Origin: Diaporthe sp. PMI_573
Taxonomy: Eukaryota; Ascomycota; Sordariomycetes; Diaporthales; Diaporthaceae
DNA length: 64,000 bases
Assembly: GCA_021399435.1 (NCBI GenBank)
Contig: JAJTUP010000007.1
Coordinates: 1,302,001 to 1,366,000 of the forward strand
Reading direction: 5' to 3'
Below the pieces are notes generated by a model. It had not been told where the DNA came from, searched no databases, and saw nothing but the letters and a program-made list of their open reading frames with translations. Below are positions 1 through 16,693 of this stretch, piece after piece. Numbering within the stretch: the stretch's first letter is position 1; each line of letters begins with the position of its first letter. A program made the translations under genes and the position numbers.

Positions 1-338
1 ACAGCTCGGTCGCTCGTCTGGATGCCCATGGCGTTCAAGGCAGAAGCGATGGCCTTGCAGTTCTCGCCTCGCTGCGTGCGGGCCTCGATCTCGGCCTTGA
101 AGGGCTCCAGGTTGGAACCTGTGCCGATGCCCTTCTTGTGAGGGTAGAGCCATCCGTTGGGCGGCGGGTTGTTGAAGCTGTTGCCCCGCGTGTTGGGCTT
201 GTAGGCGAGGTCGTCGCTCGCCGGTTGCGGCATCGCGGCGTTCAAGATGGGATCATCATGTTGCAGTTGGGGGACTTCGTTACCGGGCCAGTCGCCTGCC
301 AACTGTGGGCTGTAGCCGTCATATTGTTCTGCTGCCAT
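1..338 (-). CDS. Uncharacterised fungal protein, N-terminal part (cut by window edge)
   Basis: The frame opens at an ATG at 338 in a good context (GCGATGG) and stays open for 112 codons to the window edge, so the rest of the gene lies outside. The visible part has an acidic, Gln-containing leader (about residues 1-55), an Asn/Pro-rich stretch ending in NPPPNGWLYPHKKG (about 62-80), and a charged helical segment (about 85-112, with EIEARTQRGENCKAIASAL). That last part resembles the first helices of small helix-turn-helix-like domains seen in uncharacterised ascomycete proteins; this is an impression from spacing and composition, not a domain hit. No intron is needed in the visible part. Function unknown. 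Confidence 0.6.
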   Translation of the reverse strand, partial: MAAEQYDGYSPQLAGDWPGNEVPQLQHDDPILNAAMPQPASDDLAYKPNTRGNSFNNPPPNGWLYPHKKGIGTGSNLEPFKAEIEARTQRGENCKAIASALNAMGIQTSDRA

Positions 339-3300
339 CGCGCTGTTTGCTGCTTGCTGTTTGCTGCTTGGTCGCCTTATCTCAGCGGGGTGAGAAGGCA
401 CGTCGTGTTTTGGAGGCGGACGAGGTGGTTGAGGTGAGATACGCATCGCCACTTGTCGTCTGAGCTCCATCCGGTTTTCTGCCGGGCGGTGGGTCGAATA
501 CCCTGTGCTATCATCCACTAGCCATAGTCTCACGTAAATCTGTTAGTGCCGCAAAGCGAACCCAACAGCTTATCTCGGACCTCCAGAACCACCGGCTGAG
601 TTATCCTGTTATCCAGAGCACTGCAGCCCAAGGATTTCCATCCCGATCTCTGAACATGGTTTTCCACTTTCACTTCTGGTACACAGCCTCCATAAAATAT
701 TTCGAGCTTGGCTCTGGGCTCCCGGGTCAAATCAAAACAGCCATTACCTTCCAGGTTTTTGTTACCGTATACGACTGCTCGACGTCTAATTCATGAGTGA
801 GTCTGCTCATGCCGTGCCTTGTACGTGAAGCAGTGGCTCGACTGGCAGGACGTCATGGGCAATGCAACCGTGCTCATACCGATCTGTAGATTTACAGATA
901 CGTGGGATACTTATCTTCTCATTCCCATCAGAGGCTAAGTGGCTGATATTAAGAAGTAGATAATCTACATTCATTTCCAAATTCCTGTACGTGATTGGCG
1001 CAGCCTTGGCTGCTACGCGTGCAGTTAGAGGTGCTTCAGCAGCCACTGAGACCATGGATTGTAATACTGTATACAATCAGATGTAGCATCCGGGGTTGGG
1101 ACCCTGTTTTAAATTCACCGTTCACCACATACAAGTACTGCTGAATTCGCTTCAACCTAGAGTCCAAATTATTGTGACACACAAGAAGACGTTATTATTC
1201 GTCAGGTATTATGGTCCACAAACCGACAAAACTCATGGAGGTGTGCCCACAAGTGACTTGGAATGCATGTTTTGCGTTGCACCAGGCCTGGAGGAGTGTG
1301 TTCTGGCTGTACTTTGGCTAGGTAATGCCTGGGCTGTAACCGCCAGTGATATCGACTCAATAATAATCAATGAGCATCGACCCTAGAATCCCGTGAAGAG
1401 TACTACGACTCCAACATAAATAAGTATTGAGCTTTGAACGCGTTTGATACGATGATGACCATGCATCTCGACAGAGGAAACCGCTCAAAACTGGTAAAAA
1501 AAAACCCAAAAAAAACCAAACCCTACTGGCTCAACACTGATGAAGGTTTTAAAGCATGGCTCAATCTGCTGTTATTTACATAGAAAAGCATCCGAGGCGG
1601 CGCTCCTATCGATCACTCGCCGGTCCCCAAGATCCGGTTTGATGAGACCCGGACTTATGTCGCTTTCCCCAAGAAGGGCAATAGGGATATTTCCCTAGGA
1701 ACTCATTGAACTGTCTCAGCGTTGCAGGAATAAGCATACTCGAACCAGCAAATTCACATTGCCCTATGTATGTATACATAAGCCAGTGAGACTACACTTG
1801 CCCCTACAGTGTGACCATGGAATCGGTCGTCAAACTTTTGTACGCTCCATGCCAGTCGTGTGACGCTTGCTAAGCGAGTGACCAGCATCCTGTGCAATGC
1901 CCACTTGTGCACATCTTACAACGTGTGGAAGAAGCCAAGCTGAACCCATGCTTCAGAACTACACATGCAATAGCCATCACACCACACCAAGCTCTGTACG
2001 ACCAGTGATTCATCGTGGTTGAAATGCTGGCTTGAAAGTGCCACGTTACAATCCTACGATATGGGCCCCAGCTCACCATCCGGGACAAGCGAACAGCTCG
2101 CTTGTGCTCTGGAAGCAAGCGAGGCTTAAGCCTGTTTGAATGTGTTCCGGTCCGGCGACAGTCGGTTCATTTGTCACACAGTTGATGACCCACGGTGTCT
2201 AGCGTTAGTTCAATTCAGTCCGGGATATGAAATGTTAGTGCTTATTCAAAGTGTCGTTTATTAGCCTATGCATCTGTCACACAATAGAGGGCTAAGGCAT
2301 GCCGCAGAGGAAAGAGAGGTATTTTACGGAACAACCTCTCACTCTGCCTGGTCTGTATCACCGAAGCTGTGACACTGTGAGACTCTAGAGTCTGTGCTAC
2401 TTTTGTGGGGGCACCACTTCTTGGCTCGTCCCACCGGGGCAATTGAACCAGACCTCCACTAGGAAGTGGTTCAGGTGGCCCATGGTGGCTATGCTGGTCA
2501 GATTCAACCACAGATTGACGGATGGCTCGACCGAAGTGAAGTGCCGAGGTCTGCAGGACCGCATCTGGCGAGGAAAGCAACCGCTGTACTCCGCTTTCTC
2601 AAAGGGTGATCACCCCCATTCACCATAGAAATACAGGGTCTACATATTTCTCCACAGCATCTGACTTGTGAGCGCTCGAGCTGAGGACGCGAACCTGGAT
2701 CGTTCGGGCCCCGCCCTTTACTGAGGATGGAATAAACCGATGCCAAATTGCCATGAACAACTCACCGAGCATAAAGTCACCGAAATGAAAGAACGGCATC
2801 GAGCACGTTGCGTTGAATCCGCACGGGAGCACATTCTGCCGCCGTAGTACCGCAGTCTTACACAGTAGTAATGTCCGATTTACTTTTCCAATAAGCCGTC
2901 AAACCTTGGAAGTTTGCTTGGGGTGCATAAAATAGCTAGTAGTTCCCCTAAGACTAACGGAGTCGGCTTAGCCTGTCGTTGTAAGTTTAGTCCGCGCCGA
3001 AACGCGGGAGCAACCTAGACTGACGTGTCCTCAGAGAGGGCATTGTGCTCGTAAGATTATCTTCAGGCAGGCGATACTAGTAGCGTGATAACTTTGACTA
3101 TATTTACAAGATGAAGGAGTGATGCCTAAGAAGATATGATGGGGAACAATATAGAAGCGCCCAGATGGCGCTTCATCGTGAACTTCTAGGCAAGGGCAGC
3201 CCTGGAAGACGAAGTGTCCATCGCCCGCAAAGTCCACGAACACGACTGTAATGAGACTAATCTCACGTGCCGATAAGCGAGAGGATGTTTCGTCCTTCTG

Positions 3301-6300
3301 ACCCGTAACTGCTGTTCAGATTGGTCATTATGTGGTTCCGTCAAGACTCGTGAGTAAGGAGGCATAGCCACTTGGTAATTTGTTTGTCAGGCCAGGACAT
3401 GACATGGAATAGAGTTCAAGCCGCCGGGCTCATTAGCGTTTTTGATCTACGGGAACCTTGGGATCAGCATCTACTCTAAAGGCAATAGGCTCCAGCCAAC
3501 CACAAGTTTTGGGTTCTAAGCAGCGGGGCTGAAAGTTTGACCGAGAAACAATTTGTGTCCATCATCACCGTGTACTGTGTAACCTTCGCCCAACTAAGCT
3601 GGCTCAAGGAGGAGGCAAGTGCCCAGGAAAGTCAATTTACCTGGTCGAGCGCCGTTAGCCGAGCTACCCCGTCCATGAACTACACATGTACACAATCGTG
3701 CAGTTTGTATGCTGCCGCCATCGTTCCTGGAGACGTCCATGGGTCGGTGTGTTTGGACAGGGCCCCTTGTCAACACATGACATGACCCCAGGTCTATACC
3801 GTGTAGGTTCTCATTCGAGGTGTTCGTCCGAGTCTCCACTGTGCGTTAAGGTCCTTGGGCATGCCGGTTCCATCGTGGCAGCAGCCCACATTGCGACTCA
3901 GTTGGTCCAGCTGCCAGCAGAGGATGGATCGTCCGCCCGGCGTCACATCGCCAGCAGCACCTTTGATCACATCGTCTGGCGGGAGAGGAGTAGCAGGGCG
4001 GTTGGCTAGGACGGCGCCGACCTCAGCTCCGGACGAGGCCCAGCACAGACAGGACGCCTTCGCCACCTCTATTGCAGGAGTTTCACACCACTTTTGTCCG
4101 CCAAGAATTCTAACAATAAACATTATCAACTGTAGCGCACGTCGCGGCGCGACTCACCGCAGTACGCGCGTTCCTCATCATCACCATTAGCACTTGGGGA
4201 TATTGTCCTCCAGGAGAAAAGGGGGGTCAAAAGTCTAGGCATACCAAGCAGAGCGCATGTCCGACGTCTTGGCGAGGCGCCTTCAGCTGGTCCATAGGGC
4301 GGCTCTTGTCTTTCCTGACAGCGGGGATGGTGCAACTGTGTACTGTTACCTCGATCATGGGACGATCTAAATTTCGACCCACCCGCTTTCTGCTCCACAT
4401 CCCGCGTCAGGCACCGCGCGCCCTTTCTACTGTAGGGAGCCACCTAATGGAGAAAAAACTCCTACACAATTAGTAAGTGCCCTATAGCAGGGATGCAGCA
4501 CGCGTCCCGAGAGACCCCTTTGCGAGATATGACTGATGTGATGCATTCACGATAGAAGCCAGCGGTTACGCACCTTGGCGCGGGGGGAAGAAGATTACAA
4601 GAGTGTGCAATGAGCGTTGACGGTCGAAACAGGGGACCCCCCTCCGCCACACATGTGTGTGTGTGTGTGTGTGGCGGGAAAAGTCGCCGATGATGAAAGA
4701 GAAGTGTGCTGCAGATCGGACCCTACTCGCAGCAGGGTTATGATGGCGTACTAGAGCATGGATATCCTTCAAGTAGTCCCGTACTGTGCAGTGGATGTGT
4801 ATATTGTATCGTGCAAGTGATTTGCCCTGCATGCAGACCGGGACCGGCTACGGCACCTTGAAGCAGAGTGCAGCATGCTAGGCCCGATGAGGGCGGCTGC
4901 ATGCGAAAGTGGTGTGAGATGTGAGTTGCTGCACGCTGTGCCGACCTGCCCCGACCGCACCACCAGAGAAAATCTTGGTCTTGGCCGTCGCTAGCATGTG
5001 CAGGCCGGGCGGCCCAACGGGCTGCACGATGTGATGAGAATGCTATTTTTACGACACTGCATCTCGAATGGCTGAGGGCCAAGATGCCCTCTGTATGTAC
5101 ATGTGTGTAGATAGTCACAACATGCACATAAGGAACATTGGCAACAGTCAAGTGTCGACCCACAGAAGCGAGAGTGAGCAAAGTCTAGATGGCCTCGATC
5201 GCAAGAGCCGACGGACAACGACCCCAGACGTCGAGCTATGCCCGCTGTGGCAAGTGTGGCCGGCGCAATGCTCTGTGCTGCCGTTCCGCCCCGGCGATCA
5301 ACGCGATCAACAGCCACCCCCGCCGGCCGTTGGACAAGGTGCCGGCTTCCGGCATGAGCTACTCCACGCCGGCAGAGGGTCAAGGTTCGAAGGAGGTTCG
5401 CCCGCCAGCCAGCCCGCCTGCCAGCCCGCCTTCGATACAACCGCATGCGTGCCGCTTCGCAGCTAGGCAAGAGCTGAAACCGCCAACATACTACCTACTT
5501 TCATCATTCCTGCGACCTCAGCCGGGATAGACTGTCGATATCTGGCATAGCTTTCTGAGTCGTTGGTGCCCTCATGGACCAAGCGCATAGGGACGGCAGA
5601 CGGGACGGCTTATTATGACGGCCAAGGGTTATCTCGTTCATCCCATGCTGTGGCTCGCCCTAATCCGGCGTCCAGTGCGTGCTTGGCCTAGGGTGAGGTG
5701 CAGAGTATTTTTCCGCAAGCCCAAACCAGGGCCAGGGGGCCGGGGTCAACGCCAGGGTCAAGGGGGGGGTGGACGTGACAGCAGACAGGGCTGGAGAGGA
5801 GGTGGGACGGGAGACGGGAGGGGCAAAAGGGGAGGGGGGCGCGAGGGTTGTTTCGAAACGGCCCTCGGCGCGGGATCTTGATGACGGGCTTGTTTATTAT
5901 TGCAACATATTACACATTACACCCCGCGGAGAGATTGTCAATGGGCGCGCGGGGCGGCATCGAGATGCGGAAGAGGATTCCAACGGCGGGCGCTGTCAGG
6001 CCCGAATAGTCTCCTATTTTCCGACCTCTTGGGCGAAACTGGTCTCTGCTCGCTCGGCGGCATTGTAGTTAGATGAGTGCGGTACGCCACTCAGCGCATG
6101 CACACACAGTCCTGTATCAAACTCTGTCTGGGAGGATCCGAAATACAACAGCTCCTACTCGAGCGATGGTACGCCCCTGAAATGGGTCAAGGGAACCTTC
6201 TCCTCTGGGCTGGCGGCCGACGCCTGCTCCCTCTCGACACTCTCAACGCTCCCAATCTGCCCCATGTGTCTACCAGTCTACCAGTCTGCCAGCCTGCCAG

Positions 6301-9300
6301 CCTGCTCAGCGTCCTTTTGTCTCTTTTCTTGGCCGAACATGGCACCCCAGCCCAGGGCCTAGGCTGTTGGTGGCGTCGGAAAAAAAGATGAGGCCCCAGC
6401 CAAGCTGAGTGTTCGGTGTTGATGACGGGAGGGCCAAAAAAAGGCGAGCAGCCGATTGGCACGGGCTTGGCCCTCGGGACGCCCACGTATGACATCGAAT
6501 TCGGCCTGCACTCATTATACTGTCGCTGTTATTGCTGCTGCTATTGCCGCCGCTGCTGCTGCACTTGCACCCTACAATAACAACTGCGACAAAGGCGAAC
6601 CGGTCAGCCGGTGTGCATTGTTACATTGGACCGATCAACCACCCGCGCCCGCCCACTCAACTGCCAAATGGGCTCCCACACTGCCACACCCTCCAGATGT
6701 CCATGTCGAGATTTCCGGGTGGGCTGATATCGCTTCCATGCAGGAACAGGTCGCACACCTTCCTGATGCTGTGCGCCGAGATCGATGGTTTGACAAATAC
6801 TGGACGACAGCGCCGTCATATCTCACGATATTGGATCATTTTTTTTTTCTTTCACTTTTGACCAGAGGATCTGACAGCAGTCACACTGCATTCCTCGGCG
6901 ACTGGAATCGCTCCATAATTAGAGTTTTGAATATCACTCACATCCTTTTGACTCGCTGCATCAAGTTGAACCTGCCAGCCAGCCTACACCGACTTCAGTT
7001 CCAACACAAATGGGCACGCGTCACTGGCAGCTGGCAAGCCCACTTGGGAGTACAGTGCACCCCATACACTTGTCTGTATTACCAAGCCAGTGTGGGCCGA
7101 CCAAAGCCCGGAGGACAGTGTGCATTCTGGCATCCAAGGGCCCTGGACCCCGTCTTCCAGGCGAAATACTTACCCGAATGAGAAGACAGCCGTGGCCCCC
7201 ATACGTACATACACAGTCAGAAATACCACGCCATTTCTGCATTTCTTCAACGACAACCAACGGACAAGCAACCAGGCCAAGCCATTCAGTAAGCAACCAA
7301 GAAAGCAAGAAAGCAGGCAAGTCAGTCAGTCAGAATAGGCTCCAGATCTGGCCCCCCTCCAGGCTCTCTCAGCCTCCGCCCGCGAGTCGTGACACCGTTG
7401 CAGTGGGAGCAGATCCTGGTAGCGAAATAAGCATAACCCTGGGCACAGACTGTACTGCTACCACGGTACCACACGGGCTCGCGAGAGATCTTGCCTTTCC
7501 GCACCCGCACTGCAGCTGGTGGTGTGCCACCTCCTGCTGCGCTATGGTAACAGTAGGATAGACTCCTGTACATTACCGCCATGCAAGCTGCACGCGCCAA
7601 GTCTCGGGCCCATCAGGCAGGCCAGGCCATGCCCAATACGGCATGGCAGAAGGCAGGCAAGGCAAAGGTGAGCCACCGGTCACGGTCACGCTGCACGCAC
7701 CTCCTCCCCTTCGGTGGCCGGGGATGAAGCTTCGTGATTCGTGGGCGGGCGGGATGGCCGCCTCTGCTAACTCCGTATGTGTGCCCACAATTACGTCTGT
7801 ACACCATTTCCCCGGGACGGATTGTGCTGTGTATCCCTTCGGATGACCAAGAACCAACCGCATAGACTGAAAGCATGCACGGGGCCTTTTCACTACTTGC
7901 ACACTACGGGTCGGGATTACTGTGAGAGCTGGAAAGGGGGAAAGGGGGGGGGGCTGCTACCTTGTCTCACAAGCTGACTACGCGGGTTCCGATATCGTAT
8001 ACACAGATTCCACAGCACTACTCACCGTTCTCGATGGAAGGAATCGTTCGGGACTCGTGTCGGGGACTTCGCAGATCGTGGTCCTGCTCGCCCCAACCGA
8101 TCCAAAAGTTATCTTCGTAGTGCACCTGTGGGAAGCCAAGTGACGTCGATGGCCCTCCTAGTCCCTTTTCTCCAGATCCACCCAGTGGGTTCAGGCGTCT
8201 CCCGCCCATCTTGCAGCAGTTATCAGATTGTTCCGCCCGGAGACACCGTGACGTAAGGAACAAATGTGAGTCAGGGCCTTTGTCTCGGCGAGACTTTGAA
8301 GCCCACCGAAATCTCGTGGGCACGAGGGCTGCATCGTCCAGCTGTTGGGCAGCCACGGTCTGTCTGTGTCTCTCTCCGACCAGGTCCTGTGGGCGGCGGG
8401 GTTGGCGACATGATTCCAGAGGCGCATTAACGGGCAAGCCCAGGCGGGCAGCGATCAGTAGACGGTGAGCGACAAAAGGACGGCCGGTGTCACCTGCTGC
8501 GTGATTGGTGAGCCTCGTTACCGCATGGCCGGAAATACTCAGTGTTTCTATGTCACACGTTGTGGAGTACCCTGCACGAAATCCAATATAGAAACGCCAA
8601 GTTCTCGCCACGGATCCCGAGTACCGACCCCCGAGGCAGCGGCGTTCTCTGCGCTCAGGCAAGCTTTCTCGACCGCATCATCCCCGGGCGCGTACACGGG
8701 GCACGGCCAATTTCTCGTTGGAGACGATGCAACGGTCAATACCTGTGCAGACAGACCATTCATCCTTCGGAATATCATGATTAGCGGCACAGCTAGAACA
8801 CCTACACTAATAAACCCAACGTGGGCTGACAAAAAAAAAAAAGGTACACACCTCGGCACTTAGTGAGGGATCAACACCCAGCCGGATTGTAACCGCGGGC
8901 ACCACCAGGGACCCCAGTGTCTCCTTGTCACAGGGAAAGTGTTACCCCTGATTGGCCTAATTTGAGGTCTTGGACATGCATGCGGCGTGGTCTCGGCTCC
9001 CTGCGAGCCGGGCAACGTGCAGACACCCCCGTCCACGTTGTTTGCCGGCCTTTGGGGTCCACGGGGGTTGGCTAGTGCATGCCTACGTGTAGAAGCTCGA
9101 CCGCTGGGAAATGTTGCGATTGTGAGCGTGAGCATCCAGAAGTCTCTGATCGTCCTGCCACTCAGTCCTCCATCTCCCACTTCCCCGTGCCACTTAATCC
9201 TGGGACTCCCTTCCACAGCGAATCAGCTCCCGCCTATTGCGCATTTGACTCGTTTGAGTTCGTCCAACTGGACCGTGCCAAGGCAATAGACCTCCAAGCC

Positions 9301-9742
9301 CAGCATGGCGAGCTTTCATTATCAGGTGGTTTCTATCGACCGTCTCCACCACACTATGATCCAGGTTGGGATCGCCATAGACAGTCCTCCCTTGCAGGCC
9401 TCCGTGGCCTTGTCGTCTCTGTGCCCCAGGGGATTCCACAACAAGGAAGGCAAACAGAAGTCTAGCGTCGGAGATTGAGCATCGATTTGTAAGAGGGCAA
9501 CATGACAAAGGTACAGCGCCCTCCCCATGTCACAGCTCACCTGCCCATGGAGCGTGGAGCATGGAGCACACGCTCGCCTATTTTGTGCGAATTCCAAATG
9601 TGTCAAGCCAACCTTAAAGTTCATGTCGTATTACACTACGTGCGACCGCCTTGTACCCTGTGTCCCACCAGCCCGAGTAATACACACGGTACTGTGACTT
9701 GTACATCTCTGTGGCCAGGGTTCGTCTGAACAATCCCCCTAG
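339..9742. other. Gene-poor interval of about 9.4 kb
   Basis: I find no gene I can support here. Open frames are short or low in complexity, and none shows a recognisable domain, a consistent splice pattern or conserved motifs. The stretch holds a TG dinucleotide run (4654-4673), A-runs (for example near 8831) and clusters of CCAG/CCTG words around 5400-5440 and 6270-6300. No terminal inverted repeats, tRNA or transposase-like frame was seen. The right end is the promoter side of the catalase-peroxidase gene. Confidence 0.6.
4654..4673. repeat. TG dinucleotide microsatellite
   Basis: Ten uninterrupted TG units lie in the gene-poor interval. No gene is associated. Confidence 0.9.
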
Positions 9743-9753
9743 CATATATATTT
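9743..9753 (+). promoter_or_regulatory. Probable TATA element of the catalase-peroxidase gene
   Basis: CATATATATTT lies about 100 bp before the ATG at 9851, a normal distance for a fungal TATA element with a short 5' leader. It is the only AT-rich core of this kind in the preceding few hundred bases. Confidence 0.45.
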
Positions 9754-9850
9754 ACCTGGAGCTGGATCCATCTTTCACAAGCCCAGTGTCTTTCTTTCTT
9801 TTGGCACCAACCTCTCGAGTTGTGTTACGATCGTTCCCCTCTCTGCCATC

Positions 9851-12421
<2,571 letters not shown>

Positions 12422-12612
12422 ATATGACGACGACGGCTCCTATTTTATTAGTGATGGACACGGGAAAAATATAATGACAGAAAAGAAAAAAAAAAAAAAG
12501 ATCACTGCCCTACTATGGAACTGGGGCCTTCATGAAGCGTTCTCTATTCTTGTACATATTATGAGCATGTTTGTATTTAGCTAGATACCTCGCTGAACGA
12601 TGAATTCCGCAC

Positions 12613-15600
12613 CTAGTTGATATTACTCTCTCCCTCTCGTGCCATCTCCTCCAGCCGAGCCTTGCACCCACGATCCCGCTCGATCTCCTTCCAGAGCCGC
12701 GTGTCCCACGCCCTGACGTGGTCCCGGCCTCGGTCGGTCCTCCAGACCTGGTTCAGGGAGCCCGCAAACCGCTGCCGCAGGGCCGCCACCGACAGCTCCA
12801 CAGTAAAGAGCCCACCCAGTACGAGAGCAAGCGTGGCCCACCAGGCGGCATCCCCACCAAACGTCCGGGTGAAGCCGTCGACTACCGAATAGGGGCTGAT
12901 GACCAGGGAGGTGAATACGTAGCCCACCACGATGTGGAAGAGCCAGATCAGGGTAATCTCGGCGCAAAATATGAGCAGTACAAGTATGGTTTTGTACTGC
13001 ATCTCCAGGATCCTATCCACAATGCATTAGTATGTATCATCCAAAACAGTACTACCGATGTACAGTACTTGTCGTTCGGACAGGACAGTGCCACTCACAG
13101 AATCTTCACATTCGTCCAGATCATGCATGCAATAAAGACCAGTGTGCCGATTGCATAGAGCCCGTTGTCGTCAGGGGTGGTCGTGTACGCGCCGCCATAG
13201 CCTAGCCACGCCAAGAAGGAGATCGCCGCCCCGGCCAAGACGGCGTTCGCAATCCACGAGAGGAACACGCCCCAGTTCAGGCCCTGGGCCCGCTGGCCAT
13301 ACGCGTACAGCTCGGGCACAGCCATCAGCGTCCGGGCCTTGAGGTCCTTCTCCCAGGCGCCGATCGTCATGGTGCAGGCAGTGGTAAACGCAAACCCGTA
13401 GACGGTCAGGGCTGTGGACTCGTAGAGGCTCGTGCCGGTAAACCCGGCTGCAATCTGGTAGAGCGCGGCGGGGATCCAGAACATAGTCTCCTTCCAGAAG
13501 CTGCCGAGGACGAAACGGGTGATGCGGTGGTAGTTCCAGCGCCCGTGGACAAGGAGCAGCCTCGACAGGAAGCGAAACTGCGCGATGCTGATATCAGCCA
13601 CGCGGGCCGCCTGCTGGCCCTCCCGCCCAGAGATGCCCACGCCCACGTTGGCCGCCGTGATCATGGCCAGGTCGTTGGCGCCGTCACCAATCGCGAGGGT
13701 AAGCGGCCGCCTGTGGCTCGTGAAGCTGGTCCGCACCCACCACCACGCCCGGCCCAGGGCCGTCGTGCCGGGCGGCGGCGAGGGCTCGTCGCGCACGGCG
13801 CGCACCAGGAGCGCCTTCTGGGACGGGGACGCACGGCAGCAGATCACCGAGCCGACGGTGGGGATCAGCCGCCTGAAGAAGGTCTTGCGCATCCCGGCCG
13901 CCTCGGGCTGCTCCAGGGCGGTGAGCGTCTGGCCGTCGATCACGATGGCGCTGTGCGGGGCTGCTTGGCGGTCTGGCGAGTTGAGTATGTCCGAGATCTG
14001 CCATTCCAGGTCGCCGTCCTCGACGTCCAGCTGGAAGAGTGCTGTCTCCGGCGTGCAGATGCGTGAGGAATGTGCCTGTTGAAGCTCATCGTCAGTCTTC
14101 AGCGAAACCTTGGGATTGATTTGGCTCAGTCGTCCCGGTGCTGCAAGCTGGCCCGCGGTGTAAGACCCGTGTCAATACTCACAATGTTGATTGCTGTCTC
14201 TCGCTTGTCGCCTGTCAACATCCAGATCTTTATGCGTGCCCTCCGTAGGCGGTCGATCGTCTCGGGCACTCCCTTCTGCAGCTTGTCCTCGACACCCGAT
14301 GCTCCGATGAGGTCGAATGAATGCTCTATCTTCTCTCCTACTTCCTCCAACTTCCGCTGTCGGTCTGTCAAGCTGACCTGGGCGTCGTGGTACTCCCTCT
14401 TCCACGACCTGTACTCTTCGTTGGAGAGATACCGATGTGCAAAAACAAGCGTGCGAAGACCCTCTCTCGCATACTCATCGATGTGGTCGAGGCATCGGCT
14501 CAGTGTCTCCTCTTCGTTCATGTGCTGCTCTGTATACTGACCCGACCGTCCGGCGTGGGGGTTTGTATCCCAGAATCCCGGAGTTCCTGGGTTCCATGTA
14601 TGTACTGAGACTGGACTCGCCGGGGTCTCCAGCGACCGCCTGGGAAAAGATAGATTCGTTGACCCTCTCTGGTGCTGCCTGAGTGACTGTCTCCTGGCAT
14701 CCATTTGAGCCTTCCTCAGACGCGGCAGCACGATCGTATCAGCCCCCTTGCAAAGAACCCAGATCCTACCGTCCGGACGGCGGACCACAATAGACATCCT
14801 CTTCCTCTTACTGCTGAACTCAATAACGTCCAGCACCTCGTACGTCTCGCGTCTCGCTCCTTGATCCAGACCGTGAGAGATCTCGAGAGTAAGCGACTGA
14901 GTTGTGCGCTCCACGACCAGGATCCCGAGCTCCTGTGCAGCTCTCACCAGCGCCAGCTCGTCCGGGGATGACGCCTGGAAGTCGGTGATCTCGCCAGTCT
15001 GGGGATCTTTCTCGGGGAGGCACGTGTGACAGACTGCCAGTGCTAGTATATATTCGTAGGCTGCTAGGGAGAGCGTAGACCTCGGGTCCTGACGCATCTG
15101 AGCCAGGAGGTCGTCGGTCGTCCTACCTCTGCCCTCTGGTGGTGCGGCAACTTTGGCCTCAGCAGATCCTCCGTCTTGGTGCCACCAGCTTGTTCCGGCC
15201 ACGCTTATCCTGCGGAACTTCATGATGTTGTCGGTGAGCGTCCCGGTCTTGTCTGAGAAAACATAGCCGATCTGGCCAAGGTCATCCAGGATAATGTTCG
15301 TGTTGCAGCCTGCGGGCGTGTCTGATTCCTCGTGGTGCATCTCGGCGTCAGAAGCAACAAGCACCGCCAGGTTGAGCTTGACTGCTTCGATCGCCATGAT
15401 GAGTGACATTGGAACAACATTCGAGAACTGGATGATGAAGCCGATTATGACTGCTTGGTCAGAAACGACTGACAACATAAGATACCAGGGTACGTTTGTG
15501 CCTTGCCAGTAGATCTTGAAGCCCATGTAGAGCAGGACTGAGGTGACGAGCATGTAGAGCGCAAGAAAGATGACAATGAGGTTGACAAACTTCTCAAGCG

Positions 15601-16693
15601 CAGGCCTCTTCGCTTCCGGGTTACGGTTCGCGTTCATGCGGATTTTCGTGTCCTCGCCCGTGTTTATCACCATCCCAATGATGAATTTTGTGTTTTTGAC
15701 CTCGCATCCCCGATATATGATGTTGTCCACATTCAGAGGCACCATTTCACTGCCATCGACTGTGGCGGTCCCGTCGAAGTTGTACAGATCCTGGTTTGGA
15801 TGTTCGATGGTGAAGTAGACATCCGAGGTCGAAATTTGCTGCACCGAAATCAGGTTTAAGTTCTTCAACGCCGCTGGCACCATCTTGCTCTTCAGATTGG
15901 TCTCGCCGTCCAGGGCACTGGTATCCACGAATGCGACACCTTCGTCCGCATAAAAGAGAACGATATCCGCTGGGACCTGTTCATCTCCCAAGAGCCTGAC
16001 GACGTCTCCGACCTTCAGTTCTCCCCATTGCGTTGTTGTCCACGGTGTGCTTGCGCTCCTTTGATCCGATGATGGGCTCAAGGCCAGCTCTGAGTCTGCG
16101 GCGGATACCCGCTTTCCATGCTGTCTCCCCGTTGCACCGTGCTCAGTTCCCAATATTGTGACTTTGCTCGCATTTTCAGCCTTGTCCAGCGTATATCTCT
16201 TCCAGTCATCATAACCTTCTTTTGCGATAGTAAGGGCAACAAAGATCAGTAATGGGATGAGAGTCGTGAACCGTCCCGTCGTACTGAATCCTGGAATCAT
16301 CTGAAGGATTGCAATAATCAGAAAGTACATATTGGCCAGCCTGGAGAACTGATAAATGAGTTGCCTTGGGACGAAATTCCAGACGGTATATCGAGAGGTC
16401 CTGATCCGGTTGGAAATGTACGGGCGTCCCGTCCGCTCATCGATAAGCGGTTCAATCCCGAGTCGCAATGGTATACTGCGACCATCCGGGGCAGCTCGCG
16501 TGGTTCGTCTCAGGTGGAGGAACTCCAGCACTCTTCCAACCAGAGATGATGTCTTTTGAGCCCTCCTTGCCTGGCCGTCGTCATCGTCCAGAAGTGTCTG
16601 TCGCGCGCTGGGGCGGGAGACGGAGCCCTCAAGCGCAGACATTTCGAGCCACTCGCTTGAGCCATCGCGGTCGGATTTCCTCTGACCGGCCAT
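12613..16693 (-). CDS. P4-type ATPase, phospholipid flippase (Dnf3-like)
   Basis: Moves phospholipids from the outer to the cytosolic leaflet of Golgi, endosome or plasma membranes, using ATP. Exons (minus) 16693-14183, 14075-13099 and 13012-12613 join in frame to 1295 aa; introns are 107 and 86 bp, both GT-AG. The order of motifs is complete: two N-terminal membrane helices (about 125-170), the actuator loop DGETNLK, the M4 motif with VPMSL, the phosphorylated Asp481 in FSDKTGTLTDN, the nucleotide-binding domain, KRETAINI at the end of exon 1, the hinge GDGANDLAMI (Asp968) and a six-helix C-terminal bundle. DGETNLK and the P-x-S-L motif separate it from cation pumps, and the overall sequence fits the Dnf3 branch best. 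It probably needs a Cdc50-family partner, which is not in the window. The N-terminal 80 residues are polar and probably regulatory. Confidence 0.93.

Noticed and set aside
6456..7181. 241-codon plus-strand open frame
   Set aside because: Low-complexity Ala run at the N-terminus and no domain-like pattern; other frames in the same stretch are also open. No promoter or splice evidence.
8018..8662. 214-codon minus-strand open frame
   Set aside because: Arg/Gly-rich composition typical of an antisense frame in GC-rich DNA; no motif or family resemblance.
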